Assembly: GCA_938014335.1 (NCBI GenBank)
Contig: CALLRP010000022.1
Location: 1 to 64,000 of the forward strand
Origin: an uncultured bacterium
GTDB taxonomy: Bacteria; Hydrogenedentota; Hydrogenedentia; Hydrogenedentales; Hydrogenedentaceae
DNA length: 64,000 bases
Direction of reading: 5' to 3'
In this document: positions 47,337-56,861 of the stretch, one piece after another
How the letters are laid out: the number at the start of each line of letters is the position of its first letter
How positions within the stretch are numbered: position 1 is the stretch's first letter
Notes under the pieces: model-generated
Database searches by the model: none
What the model was told of the DNA's origin: nothing
Seen by the model: only the letters and a program-made list of their open reading frames with translations
Program-made: the position numbers and the translations under genes

Positions 47337-48434
47337 CTACCTTCTTAATATTCCGCCTCTTTGCTGACTTAATTTAATCCCTTGAAGCATCATCTTCAAT
47401 TCGTCGGGATTATCAGAATTCCACATTGCATCTTCTTCTTTAATAAGTTTACGGCGAATGAGATCTTCCAAACTCATATTAAAAGTCTGCATTCCGTCAT
47501 CGGCTCCGTTGATAATCGCCAATGGAATTTGTTTTACATTATTTTCACGAATGAGCTGAGATATTGCAGGATTATTTAACATAACTTCTACTGCAGGAAC
47601 CCGTCCTTTCCCATCTATCGAAGGAATCAAACGTTGAGATACGCACGCCTTCAACTGTAAGGCTATTTGATTTCGCACCTGATCATGCATGTTGGACGGG
47701 AACATGTCTAAAATACGGTCAATGGTCAACATGGCATTGGTTGTGTGTAATGTGGTAAAGACCAGATGTCCCGTTTCCGCAGCGGAGATAGCCGCCTGGA
47801 ATGATTCACCATCTCGCATCTCACCGATAAGTATTACATCGGGGTCTTCACGCATTGCTGCGCGCAGTGCCACATGAAAATCTCTTGTATCAATCAACAC
47901 TTCTCTTTGATTAACAATACTTTTTTTATTTGTATGTAAAAATTCAATAGGGTCTTCTAAGGTTATAATATGCAATCTCTTTCGTTGATTAATATAGTCA
48001 ATGATGGAAGCAAGTGTAGTAGATTTACCACTTCCTGTGGTTCCTGTAATAAGTACCAATCCCCTCGGTAAGTTGGCTATCTTTTCCATAACCGGAGGCA
48101 AATTCAATGATGCAAAATCTAAAATTTTTCCTTTTACATGCCTCATGACGATGCTGATAGATCCCCTTTGCCTCATTAAATTAACTCGGAAACGCCCCAA
48201 TCCTGAAACACTGTAGGCAAGGTCGAAATCTCCTGTTTCATAAAAGATCTCTTTCTGTTTTGGGTTTAGCATTTCTTCGGCAAAGCTTTGCGTATCGGCT
48301 GGGGATAATGGATCTGCTGGAATAAACCGAATTTCTCCATCAATACGCACAGCGGGAGGGCTACCGACGGTAAGATGAATATCTGACGCCCCTCCTTTGA
48401 CAGCATACCCTAAAATTTTCAATAGTTCTGGCAT
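47337..48434 (-). CDS. pilT: Type IV pilus twitching motility ATPase PilT
   Basis: The protein has 365 residues. It shows the Walker A motif GTTGSGKST, the Asp box in IITLEDPIEF, AAMREDPDVILIGEMRD (Walker B region) and the TGHLVFTTLHT His box. The N-terminal domain GGASDIHLTVGSPPAVRIDGEI is typical. It powers pilus retraction at the inner membrane. The pilB, pilC or pilM-Q genes are not in this window; the pseudopilin operon at 61584 belongs to the related type II system. Confidence 0.94.
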   Translation of the reverse strand: MPELLKILGYAVKGGASDIHLTVGSPPAVRIDGEIRFIPADPLSPADTQSFAEEMLNPKQKEIFYETGDFDLAYSVSGLGRFRVNLMRQRGSISIVMRHVKGKILDFASLNLPPVMEKIANLPRGLVLITGTTGSGKSTTLASIIDYINQRKRLHIITLEDPIEFLHTNKKSIVNQREVLIDTRDFHVALRAAMREDPDVILIGEMRDGESFQAAISAAETGHLVFTTLHTTNAMLTIDRILDMFPSNMHDQVRNQIALQLKACVSQRLIPSIDGKGRVPAVEVMLNNPAISQLIRENNVKQIPLAIINGADDGMQTFNMSLEDLIRRKLIKEEDAMWNSDNPDELKMMLQGIKLSQQRGGILRR

Positions 48435-48579
48435 AATCTAATTTCCCACCTCACTGTTAAGTAATGTTGTTTAAGTAAATAGTCTATATTAAATTTTAAC
48501 ACAAACATAGTGAAATTTATAATATATTCAAATAGTTTATTTCATTATACAGAGATTTATATAAATAAAGGAGAATGCT

Positions 48580-49200
48580 ATGCCGTGGATTGATGTAAGT
48601 ATCCCATTACAAGTTGGAATGACTGTCTGGCCGGGTGATTTAAATTTTAGTTTTGAACCTGACCGAAGAATTACAAATGGAGCCAATGCCAATACCTCAT
48701 TTATACATCTCTCAACACATACAGGAACCCATTGTGATGCTCCGTGGCATTTTGTGGATACCGGGAAGAAACTGCATGAAGTCGATCCGTCAATATATTT
48801 TGGGACGGCACAGGTGATTGAGTGGAAATACGATGAGCACATTAATGCAGAAAAATTGAAAGATATCGAAATTACTTCTTCGCGGGTGTTATTTAAAACA
48901 AAAAATTCCTCTTTTCCTACTGTGGGCGATTTTCATACAAATTTTCTTGCTTTACTTCCTGACTCGGCACAACTATTAGTTGATAAAGGCGTTCACCTCG
49001 TCGGAATTGATTATTTATCTATTGCTCCCTATAAACAATCTCGTCCTACCCATGAGATATTACTAAAAAATGATGTGTTTGTTGTGGAAGGACTTCGGCT
49101 GGAAAAAGTTCCTGAGGGGAAGTATGAATTTGTAGTGCTTCCACTTGCATTAGTCGGTTCAGATGGTTCCCCCTGCCGTGCATTTATTAACTTGCCCTAA
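48580..49200 (+). CDS. Cyclase-family (kynurenine formamidase-like) metal hydrolase
   Basis: The protein has 206 residues. The signature H-x-G-T-H-x-D-x-x-x-H is present (H47, H51, D53 and H57) and binds the metal. GIDYLSIAP and VVEGLRLEKV are the other family blocks. It hydrolyses an N-formyl or related amide or lactone; N-formylkynurenine is one possibility. An AAGGAG sits upstream. It begins a plus-strand run with the methyltransferase and aat. Confidence 0.88.
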   Translation: MPWIDVSIPLQVGMTVWPGDLNFSFEPDRRITNGANANTSFIHLSTHTGTHCDAPWHFVDTGKKLHEVDPSIYFGTAQVIEWKYDEHINAEKLKDIEITSSRVLFKTKNSSFPTVGDFHTNFLALLPDSAQLLVDKGVHLVGIDYLSIAPYKQSRPTHEILLKNDVFVVEGLRLEKVPEGKYEFVVLPLALVGSDGSPCRAFINLP

Positions 49201-49311
49201 ATATCACATCTTCTTTATTCTTTAAAATATTAAATGTAATATTTGATTTTATTATATGTTTTGGTGTTATTGTAATGGAAATATTTGATGGGGGAGGAAA
49301 AGGATAACTAT

Positions 49312-49965
49312 ATGATAGAACGAAAGCCTGAACCCGAATTGATGGATGACCCGTTAGAGGCAGAAGCATATTCTATAACTGACTTTGCGGATGTGAATAA
49401 AAAATTTGTAGAGGCATTCTGTGAATTACTACCTCTGAAAGGTGATTTGTTTATGTTAGACCTGGGTTGTGGTCCCGGGGATATTACTTATCGTATTCAT
49501 ACATGTTGTGGAAATCATAAAGTTATTGGAATTGATGGTGCTTTACCTATGTTAAGATTTGCACAAAAACAAAGAGGGGGACGAAATTTGATATGGATTT
49601 TATCAGATGCGAAATGGTTACCGTTCCGGGATAAATCTGTAGATAGCATTTTTAGCAATAGTTTGGTTCACCATCTATTAGACCCCAAACCACTTTGGAG
49701 GGAAATACGACGAGTGATTAAATCGGGGGGATTTGTTTTTCTTCGTGATTTATTTCGTCCTGATACAGAAAAGAAGGCATGGCAAATTGTTGAGTCATAT
49801 GCAGGCAATGCCTCTGACCTGTTAAAGCAGGAGTATTATCGTTCATTGTTGTCCGCGTTTACTCTGGAAGAAATTCAGGAACAGTTGATAGAATGTGGAT
49901 TACAAAACTTAACCATAAGATATATAACAGACCGTCATGTAGATATATTCGGAACGATTCTATAA
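49312..49965 (+). CDS. Class I SAM-dependent methyltransferase
   Basis: The protein has 217 residues. The ATG at 49312 has AAAGGA 9 nt upstream; an ATG at 49288 is less likely. MLDLGCGPGDITYRI is motif I, VIGIDGALPML motif II, and SIFSNSLVHHLLDPKPLWREIRRVIKSGG the later motifs. The substrate is unknown. Its stop is 5 nt before aat, so the two are co-transcribed. Confidence 0.85.
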   Translation: MIERKPEPELMDDPLEAEAYSITDFADVNKKFVEAFCELLPLKGDLFMLDLGCGPGDITYRIHTCCGNHKVIGIDGALPMLRFAQKQRGGRNLIWILSDAKWLPFRDKSVDSIFSNSLVHHLLDPKPLWREIRRVIKSGGFVFLRDLFRPDTEKKAWQIVESYAGNASDLLKQEYYRSLLSAFTLEEIQEQLIECGLQNLTIRYITDRHVDIFGTIL

Positions 49966-49970
49966 TATAA

Positions 49971-50696
49971 ATGATGCGAAGTGAAGTATGGTTACAACCT
50001 GATGACCCATTTCCTCTCGAAAAATATTGGCAAGGATGGGTTGTCGCTTATGGCGGGGATTTATCCCCTACACGATTGATAGATGCCTACCGCAAGGGCA
50101 TTTTCCCATGGTATAGTGAGGGAGAACCTATTAGGTGGTGTTCACCTGACCCGAGAGCAGTATTGCCAGCACATTTATTACATATCCCTCAACGACTCTG
50201 GCGAGAATGGAAAAAGAAAACTTTTCTCATAACTGCGGATACATCTTTTCAACAGGTCATACAGGCATGTGCAAAAACACCCCGCAAATGGGAGGATGGA
50301 ACCTGGATTACTTCCGATATTCAAGAGAGCTACATCCGTTTGCATGAGTTAGGTTATGCCCACTCTGTAGAGTGCTGGAAGGATAATACACTGGTAGGTG
50401 GGTTGTATGGTATTCAATTAGGGCCGTTATTTGTGGGTGAATCTATGTTTTATCATATATCCAACGCCTCGAAAATCGCTTTTCTTGCACTGTGTGGTTT
50501 TTCGTTGCTAAATGGAATTAAACTTATTGATTGTCAGGTTTTCTCAGAACATTTAGAACAATTTGGAGTGTTCCCTGTCCCACGAAAGAAATATTTAAGT
50601 TGGCTCAAGGTAAATATCCCTGAACATCTGTCGACGAACTACTGGTCGCTCGATATGGGCAAGGTTCATAAAGTCTTATCTAACTTAAAGAAATAA
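49971..50696 (+). CDS. aat: Leucyl/phenylalanyl-tRNA--protein transferase
   Basis: The protein has 241 residues. It shows the GGDLSPTRLIDAYRKGIFPWYSEGEPIRWCSPDPRAVL N-terminal block, the WEDGTWITSDIQESYIRLHELGYAHSVECW core and the GGLYGIQLGPLFVGESMFY acyl-acceptor site. It adds Leu or Phe to N-terminal Arg or Lys of proteins, marking them for the N-end-rule protease ClpAP. Two adjacent ATGs are possible starts. It is convergent with the GH127-like gene. Confidence 0.95.
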   Translation: MMRSEVWLQPDDPFPLEKYWQGWVVAYGGDLSPTRLIDAYRKGIFPWYSEGEPIRWCSPDPRAVLPAHLLHIPQRLWREWKKKTFLITADTSFQQVIQACAKTPRKWEDGTWITSDIQESYIRLHELGYAHSVECWKDNTLVGGLYGIQLGPLFVGESMFYHISNASKIAFLALCGFSLLNGIKLIDCQVFSEHLEQFGVFPVPRKKYLSWLKVNIPEHLSTNYWSLDMGKVHKVLSNLKK

Positions 50697-50782
50697 GCAT
50701 TTGGGTAATATTATTGTAGAAACTGAATTGTAGATAGGTCATTAAAGGATAGTGTAATACATAAACGATGCAATATTCTTTT

Positions 50783-52570
50783 TTACTCTACTTTTCCTAA
50801 CCAGTTGAAAGAATAGGTAACTTCGATATTGTTACTACGTTCGGAAACAGGAGTTAGGGTTACTTTACATAACTCAGAGAAGCCAGAATGACGATAGGGT
50901 AATGTTATACGCGGACCGGATTGAAGGGGATTCCGTATTTCATCTTCAAAATGAATTTTCTGCCTAAGTTCCGTCAGGGTTTTGGGCAAAAGGATAATAT
51001 TATCTGCATAAGGTTCTCCATGAAACATCGGATTTTCAATTGCATTGATGCCCATAAGCCACGGCCCGATAAATAGGGTTATTTTTTGAGGATTTGACAA
51101 TTGGTCAAGTGTGATTTCTTTTGCATCGGCATTTAATAGTTTTACTTTAGGATAAATCTTTAAAGTGACTTTGTCACCTTCGGCCCAGACGCGTTTGACG
51201 GATACTGCCCCTGAATCGGAATTGATTAATTCGGATTTGTCATTGATAATAACTTCTAGGGTTTCCGCCCAGGTAGGATATCGAAGAACAAGGGTCCATT
51301 CATTTTCCGGAGCGATGAGCCAATGGATTTGATATTCGAGATTGCCTCCTTGCCTGCCGATACGATATGTTCGTAAAGCGAGATTGTCGGTATGATATTC
51401 ACCACTCAAGAACATGTTGATTTGAGTTTTTGTGGGGGCAGGATTTGTAATCACATATTGTTTTACATCATGCAGGGCCCGTAAGCCATGCATGGTGCAA
51501 CACCACCAGGCACGACCCGGTCCCGGTGCGGATACATAGCCCCAGTTGTCAAATGTGTGATGCCCGAAATCGCCCGTCTCAAATTGATTGGGGAATAAAC
51601 TGTTAAAAAGATTTCGTTCAGCATATTCTAAATATTTTTCATTATCAGTAGCTCTCCATAATTGCAAACACCAGCGAAGGAAATCCGCCTCGGAACAGCC
51701 CTCATCTCTTGGATAAGTCTTATCGAAATATTCTGCAATCCCACCATTTACTTGTATCCACCCTTCATCAACCAATTGGTTAAATCGTTTTTCATTTCGG
51801 TCAAGGATATTTGCATCGCGGGTAGTTTCCCAAATGAGCATATCTCCCCGCAAAGTAGTGATATACCCATGGCTATGTTGTTTTAACGGAGGTTGTAATA
51901 AAGGCTCCATTTTCAAAGCCGTTTCACGATATTTTGATTCACCCGATATTCGGGCTAATAACTCTAATCCTTCGCTCCATTGGGTAAAACAAATGAAACC
52001 ATTAGCTGCTTGATGTACTAATCGTTGAATTACTTCTGGTTGGGAGCACTCATCAAATATTTTAATAAAAAAATCGCCCATCTTTTTGCAGGTCTCTAGT
52101 ATAGCGGGGTCTTTCTTTACTTGATAATAACTTGTCAATCCAACAAGTAAACGGCCATTTCCCCAGAGTAAAGCCATGTGTTCTCTTCCTATTTTGTCTT
52201 TGGTAAATTCAAGTTCGGGCTCGCCAAAGCGGCCATCTTCTCGTTGATATTTAATAATTTCATGAGCAATTCGGTCTGCCCAAATTTTATGATATTCGCC
52301 ACGCGGTTCTACGGATATGGCTTCTAAAAACCTGCCAGAGATGTCGCCACTAAATTCCTGAAATCTTCGCGGAGTAGCAGGGTCAAGTCGAACATCCTGT
52401 AATATAAACAGGTCTGTGAAGGCAGGCTCATGCACGAAATCAAAACGGTCCTGGACCCATAAAATTCGTTTTTCCAATTCCCCTTTTGGGAAGAAGGAAA
52501 AAGAATCTGAGTATATTACTGTTTGAGTAAAAAGAAGAAAAAGAAGGAAAAAATTTTTTATCTGTATCAT
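50783..52570 (-). CDS. Secreted GH127-like beta-L-arabinofuranosidase family protein
   Basis: The protein has 595 residues from the ATG at 52570 (GGAG about 9 nt upstream); a GTG at 52585 lacks an SD. Residues 1-20 form a signal peptide. It is an alpha/alpha barrel of the DUF1680/GH127 type. The catalytic zinc set of the family is visible: E290 and C292 in an ExC motif, and C357-C358 in WWCCTMHG. The C-terminal part is beta-rich. It is likely to cleave beta-L-arabinofuranosyl or a related group from plant or microbial glycans. Monocistronic. Confidence 0.85.
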   Translation of the reverse strand: MIQIKNFFLLFLLFTQTVIYSDSFSFFPKGELEKRILWVQDRFDFVHEPAFTDLFILQDVRLDPATPRRFQEFSGDISGRFLEAISVEPRGEYHKIWADRIAHEIIKYQREDGRFGEPELEFTKDKIGREHMALLWGNGRLLVGLTSYYQVKKDPAILETCKKMGDFFIKIFDECSQPEVIQRLVHQAANGFICFTQWSEGLELLARISGESKYRETALKMEPLLQPPLKQHSHGYITTLRGDMLIWETTRDANILDRNEKRFNQLVDEGWIQVNGGIAEYFDKTYPRDEGCSEADFLRWCLQLWRATDNEKYLEYAERNLFNSLFPNQFETGDFGHHTFDNWGYVSAPGPGRAWWCCTMHGLRALHDVKQYVITNPAPTKTQINMFLSGEYHTDNLALRTYRIGRQGGNLEYQIHWLIAPENEWTLVLRYPTWAETLEVIINDKSELINSDSGAVSVKRVWAEGDKVTLKIYPKVKLLNADAKEITLDQLSNPQKITLFIGPWLMGINAIENPMFHGEPYADNIILLPKTLTELRQKIHFEDEIRNPLQSGPRITLPYRHSGFSELCKVTLTPVSERSNNIEVTYSFNWLGKVE

Positions 52571-52752
52571 AATTATTCGCTCCACTTCATTTATTTTCCA
52601 GTTCGCACTTATTATTTTTGCATATTTAATTGTTCCATTTCATAATCTATTATTAAGAATAGAAACACGATACACAGGAAAGTCAATATGAAACACGGGG
52701 AAAAAATAGGATAGGGGTGATTTATGGGATTGATAATCTTGTATGAAGACAG

Positions 52753-53319
52753 TTAAGAACCCAATCTTTGGGATAGGTCATCCAATTGTTGTTTAATAGT
52801 ATCATCAATAGATTGAATACCTTCACAAGGAGCGATATATACGATGCCCGCTAATTTACATTTCATAAATTCAACCATATTGTTAAAAGCAATTCCTAAA
52901 AGTTCCGCATTATTTTTCACTTCACCTCCCGCGGTTACAATCAATCCTACCGTTTTCCCTTCTAACAGGGAATGGCTCTCCGTTTCGCCTTCTTTCCAGG
53001 AGATTAAACAGAACATACGGTCTAGAAGGGCTTTCATTTGTGCAGGGAATCCCCAACAGAAGGTCGGTGCAGAGAAGATAATTGCGTCTGCTTCTAACAT
53101 GTCTTTCAATAGTGGGATGGCATCATCATTATTGACACACAAGTACGCTTCGTCTTGTTTACACCAATAGCATTCTTTGCAACCGGCAATGGATAAAGAG
53201 GGGACATGGACATGTTTAACTTCATGATGTTGTTGTTTGAGTTGTTCTTCAAGATAATTCAAAGCATAGGCCGTGTTGCCTTTCTTTTTAGGACTACCTA
53301 ATAGACACAGAATTTTCAT
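52753..53319 (-). CDS. Iron-sulfur flavoprotein-type NADPH-dependent FMN reductase
   Basis: The protein has 188 residues. The flavodoxin-like fold begins ILCLLGSPKKKGNT (FMN phosphate loop), with FSAPTFCWGFPAQMKALLDRM near the middle. A C-x2-C-x2-C-x7-C cluster (GCKECYWCK...C) is the position where Isf-type flavoproteins bind a [4Fe-4S] centre. It would pass electrons between ferredoxin or a nicotinamide and a quinone or other carrier. It sits 44 nt downstream of the octaheme cytochrome gene in the same orientation. Confidence 0.85.
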   Translation of the reverse strand: MKILCLLGSPKKKGNTAYALNYLEEQLKQQHHEVKHVHVPSLSIAGCKECYWCKQDEAYLCVNNDDAIPLLKDMLEADAIIFSAPTFCWGFPAQMKALLDRMFCLISWKEGETESHSLLEGKTVGLIVTAGGEVKNNAELLGIAFNNMVEFMKCKLAGIVYIAPCEGIQSIDDTIKQQLDDLSQRLGS

Positions 53320-53363
53320 AGCGTTTCCATCTCTTGTTTTATGAATTGAGTTTATTAATTATT

Positions 53364-56300
53364 CTAATGTTCGGAATGGTCCTCATCAATTATTGTAAAA
53401 TTCCAGAGGGAATGATGTTCTTTTGCCCATACATCACTCACTTTTCCACCAAAAATAGCCCGTAAACTGTGGGGTACAACGAAAGCAGCTAAGTAGATGT
53501 GTGCAATGAGTACTAATATCATTACGAGGGCAGATATATCATGAATGGTATAGTATAACTCCTGATTGGGGAAATGGTATCCGCGATTTAATCCCATAAC
53601 CACACCGGTTACTCCACAGGTTCCTGAGGCAAGGATAGCCAGCCAGAAAAGTATCTTTTGTCCCGCATTGAATTTCCCCGCAGGGACATGCCCTTTCACA
53701 CCGCCTAAATAACCACCCGCTTTAAGCAACCACCGCAAATCTCCTTTACCAGGGAACATAAAGGCAACCCAGGACAGGAACATAAGAATGACACCGCTAC
53801 ATGCGATATATCCGAACCATGTATGCCATATTCGAGCCCAGGGACCCAGCGGGTCATGCTGTCCTAATAGGAAGAAGAAGCCCGTGATACACAGGAAGGT
53901 AACGGTAATCATGGCAATTGCATGAGCGATGCGTTCATGACCACGGAACCTCAATACATTCGGCTTCCCCACCGGTGTCCCTTCTTTCCTTCCTATGAGC
54001 ACATAGTGAACAAGGATAAGTATCAATTGGAGTAGCACAATCCATGGGGCATATTTCTTTAACACCCCTTCACGCCAGGCACCTAATTTTAAATTGGATA
54101 CATCATACCCTAAAACACTCCAGAGTGGGACATATTTAGGCGTCCCCTCATCTGTGAATGGGTCTACGAGCATACTGCCCATAAAGAATGTAGAGTTCTC
54201 GGAGTGGCAATCGGTACAACCTTTCGCCCCATAAGCACGAGTTGCGGGTTCAACTCCATGGGATACTGTCCATTCCAGCGGTTTTGCCATCGCCATAATC
54301 GACGGGTACGCTTTCGGGTCGATTGGAACAATCTCTGCTTCATAAGGTGAACACAATCTCATTTCAACAGGTGTCCATACCTGTTTCGGTTTGTCCCAGC
54401 TAAACTCACCGGGTTCCTCTTTCTGTTCATATTTCGTTATGGCTATAAATGGTTTATTTTCCCCGATGCGTTCCATATCCAGAAATTCACAGTCATAAGG
54501 ATTGTCCCCACCTTTGACATTAACCCGAAAAACAGTTGTCCCCCTTAAATAATATAATTCTTTATCGCGAAGTGCAGGAACCGTCTGTTTAAGAGCCCAT
54601 GCAAATAAACCGATTTCTTCTTGGGAATTTACTTCAGGAAATGTGTCGTTATTATCATCATAGATCTTTAACGGCTTTGTATCCGAAGCAGAATACACTT
54701 TTACCTTTTCACGAATGGCTGACTTCAGGTTTTCTATCATTTCTGCCTCTTGACGAACTTCTTCTGCTGTCTTCTTGTGACCGGGTTCCGTAGGTGCGGG
54801 TACTTGTGTTTGCAATGCTCCTGTATTCTCAGGTATTGTGGTCGGTTGTACTTGTTTAAGAGGATTTTCGGGTAGGGCAGGGGCAGTTTTCCCATCTTGA
54901 GGTTGGGCAGGATAAAGTCGGAAACTATATTCAGGCAAGGTCAACCAATCGTAAGCTTTTTTCATGTCTTTTAATAATACAGGTCGTACCTCTTCTTTAT
55001 CTATATAAACCCAATATGCAGAAACTTGTGTATGTTGTGCATAAATTTTTCCATCAGATTTGCTCCTTCCTAAATCGAAGGCGGACTCGATAATTGTGGC
55101 ACCGGGTCGTTTGGGTTGTGGTGTTGCTTTTAATTCCCGTATTTGTCCTGCATCATAGGAATATACCTGATTTCTGAAAACGACCACAGGATACGCTTCC
55201 TTTGCAGGACGAACTAATTGAGACAATGTAATCAGCATCAATCCCCGTGCTTCTGAATTTTCAAGACCTTGTTTTTGCTGGATAAAATCGGCAACTCGAA
55301 TAGATTCTTCGGGTAAATCTTTCATTAGAGTATCTTTGAATAATTTGCGAATAGCATCATCGGGAGTGATTATGTATTCTTTTGCTTGTTGTAATTGCTC
55401 TTTTGTATATGGGAAGATTAAGTTTGCATCATCTCTACTTCGTATCCAGCCCCAGAAACCGCCAAATTCGAATGCTCCCCAATAACTCATATCTTGAACC
55501 TCAGGTAAGGTCATGGCTTTGCCGGTTAATGGGTCGATAATGGATACAGGTAAGAAGGGGCGATGGGTAATATGACAGGCGGTACAGTCTATTCGTTCTA
55601 AATGGAGAGGAGGCAATCCGCGATGTTCAGGGTAAGGAGCACCTCTTTCCTGTTTATCATGGCATTCCTTGCATGATAAAGTTGTATTATCTAAATCATC
55701 ACGAACAGTTTGAATTGAAGAACTGCCTTTTGCAAAATTATGTCGAATATCTCCATGATGGCAATCAATACATTTCAACCCTTGTTCCGTGTGAACATCC
55801 TGCATATACGGCGAATGCCATGATATACCCCGCTTGGAGACACTGGACATGTCATGACAGAACATACACTGGCGGTCTGTCGGACGACGGATATGCAAAT
55901 GAACGGTTCCATCGGCTCTAAACAGGCTCTTGTTATAATAAACCTTAGGTTGTTGCCCATCGATTGTTGACCCCCAGACATATCCAAAACCCGCCGCCGC
56001 AGTGGATGCATACTCAAAATTCCACTTCTTAATCTGTTGAGCACGAATAGAATATTCATAATCTTCAAGATGGCAGATAAAGCAATCGGCTTCAATAACT
56101 CCTGTTCTTTCCCAGGGAGCTTCATGGTAATCTCCATCGCCAAAAGTACCGGATAAAGGATTTGTTTTTTTCACCGTAGCGTAATTTCTTCCGGAACGGT
56201 CGTATTCTGCGGGACCACCTCCGGGATGGCATACTCCACAATCAACAATCCAGTTAAAGGGGGTCATATCTACTTGTTCAGGGTCTTCAAAATGTTTGCC

Positions 56301-56795
56301 GACCAGTTCCCTCTGATATAAAGAAAGCCATTTGCCAAAAAAGCCGGGACTTTTGTCCTTTGGAGTTCCACTGGTAGGGTCTGTTTCCGGATAAAGTTCG
56401 TCGCGTCCCATCTGAAAGTGATAACCCTGAGTGATTCGGTCATAAGGATGACAGGCTCCGCAGGTTTGTTTTGTGCTTACCGCTCGGGGAATCCCCTGCT
56501 GTTGCACAGGAAGATTCGGGTCAACAGGTGTGCCATCGGGATTCTTCGTTGGGTCAATAATATCCCCATTCTTATCCCTCAGATGAAAGGGGGGACATGA
56601 AAGCGGTAGTGTGCGGATAATTTTTGCATTGGGAGCCCGATTATTAATTACCAGGTCTCTGCCCATATACTTATCATAACTTTCAATAATATTTTGCAAG
56701 GGTTCTGTTGTGTCCTTTGCAGATACAGAAAGAATGGGTAAGATACCCAAAACGAATACTAATAATGGAACACATCTTTTCCACGATTTACTCAT
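53364..56795 (-). CDS. Octaheme cytochrome c fused to a cytochrome b561-like membrane domain
   Basis: The protein has 1143 residues with a signal peptide (about 1-26). Eight CxxCH heme sites are visible: residues 112, 186, 238, 310, 342, 376 and 404 in an N-terminal heptaheme block, and an eighth at 860. Between them (about 530-740) is a proline- and glutamine-rich, then charged, linker. After a TM helix (about 916-936), the segment about 950-1115 is a four-helix cytochrome b561/FdnI-like unit with heme-ligand histidines (H953, H959, H991, H1085, H1099). A periplasmic multiheme head coupled to a quinone-reactive membrane domain suggests electron transfer between menaquinone and an external substrate. 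The substrate is unknown; sulfur-compound enzymes are one possibility. Confidence 0.85.
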   Translation of the reverse strand: MSKSWKRCVPLLVFVLGILPILSVSAKDTTEPLQNIIESYDKYMGRDLVINNRAPNAKIIRTLPLSCPPFHLRDKNGDIIDPTKNPDGTPVDPNLPVQQQGIPRAVSTKQTCGACHPYDRITQGYHFQMGRDELYPETDPTSGTPKDKSPGFFGKWLSLYQRELVGKHFEDPEQVDMTPFNWIVDCGVCHPGGGPAEYDRSGRNYATVKKTNPLSGTFGDGDYHEAPWERTGVIEADCFICHLEDYEYSIRAQQIKKWNFEYASTAAAGFGYVWGSTIDGQQPKVYYNKSLFRADGTVHLHIRRPTDRQCMFCHDMSSVSKRGISWHSPYMQDVHTEQGLKCIDCHHGDIRHNFAKGSSSIQTVRDDLDNTTLSCKECHDKQERGAPYPEHRGLPPLHLERIDCTACHITHRPFLPVSIIDPLTGKAMTLPEVQDMSYWGAFEFGGFWGWIRSRDDANLIFPYTKEQLQQAKEYIITPDDAIRKLFKDTLMKDLPEESIRVADFIQQKQGLENSEARGLMLITLSQLVRPAKEAYPVVVFRNQVYSYDAGQIRELKATPQPKRPGATIIESAFDLGRSKSDGKIYAQHTQVSAYWVYIDKEEVRPVLLKDMKKAYDWLTLPEYSFRLYPAQPQDGKTAPALPENPLKQVQPTTIPENTGALQTQVPAPTEPGHKKTAEEVRQEAEMIENLKSAIREKVKVYSASDTKPLKIYDDNNDTFPEVNSQEEIGLFAWALKQTVPALRDKELYYLRGTTVFRVNVKGGDNPYDCEFLDMERIGENKPFIAITKYEQKEEPGEFSWDKPKQVWTPVEMRLCSPYEAEIVPIDPKAYPSIMAMAKPLEWTVSHGVEPATRAYGAKGCTDCHSENSTFFMGSMLVDPFTDEGTPKYVPLWSVLGYDVSNLKLGAWREGVLKKYAPWIVLLQLILILVHYVLIGRKEGTPVGKPNVLRFRGHERIAHAIAMITVTFLCITGFFFLLGQHDPLGPWARIWHTWFGYIACSGVILMFLSWVAFMFPGKGDLRWLLKAGGYLGGVKGHVPAGKFNAGQKILFWLAILASGTCGVTGVVMGLNRGYHFPNQELYYTIHDISALVMILVLIAHIYLAAFVVPHSLRAIFGGKVSDVWAKEHHSLWNFTIIDEDHSEH

Positions 56796-56861
56796 GGCAT
56801 CACTTTCTTTTTTATTTTGTTGATAATTTATGTATATGTATATGTATAAAGTTTATAAAAA

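Noticed and set aside
55090-55110. P-G-A-T in the octaheme cytochrome as a flavinylation site
   Set aside because: The residue before G is Pro, not Ser or Thr, and the flanking Asp expected in known acceptor motifs is absent.
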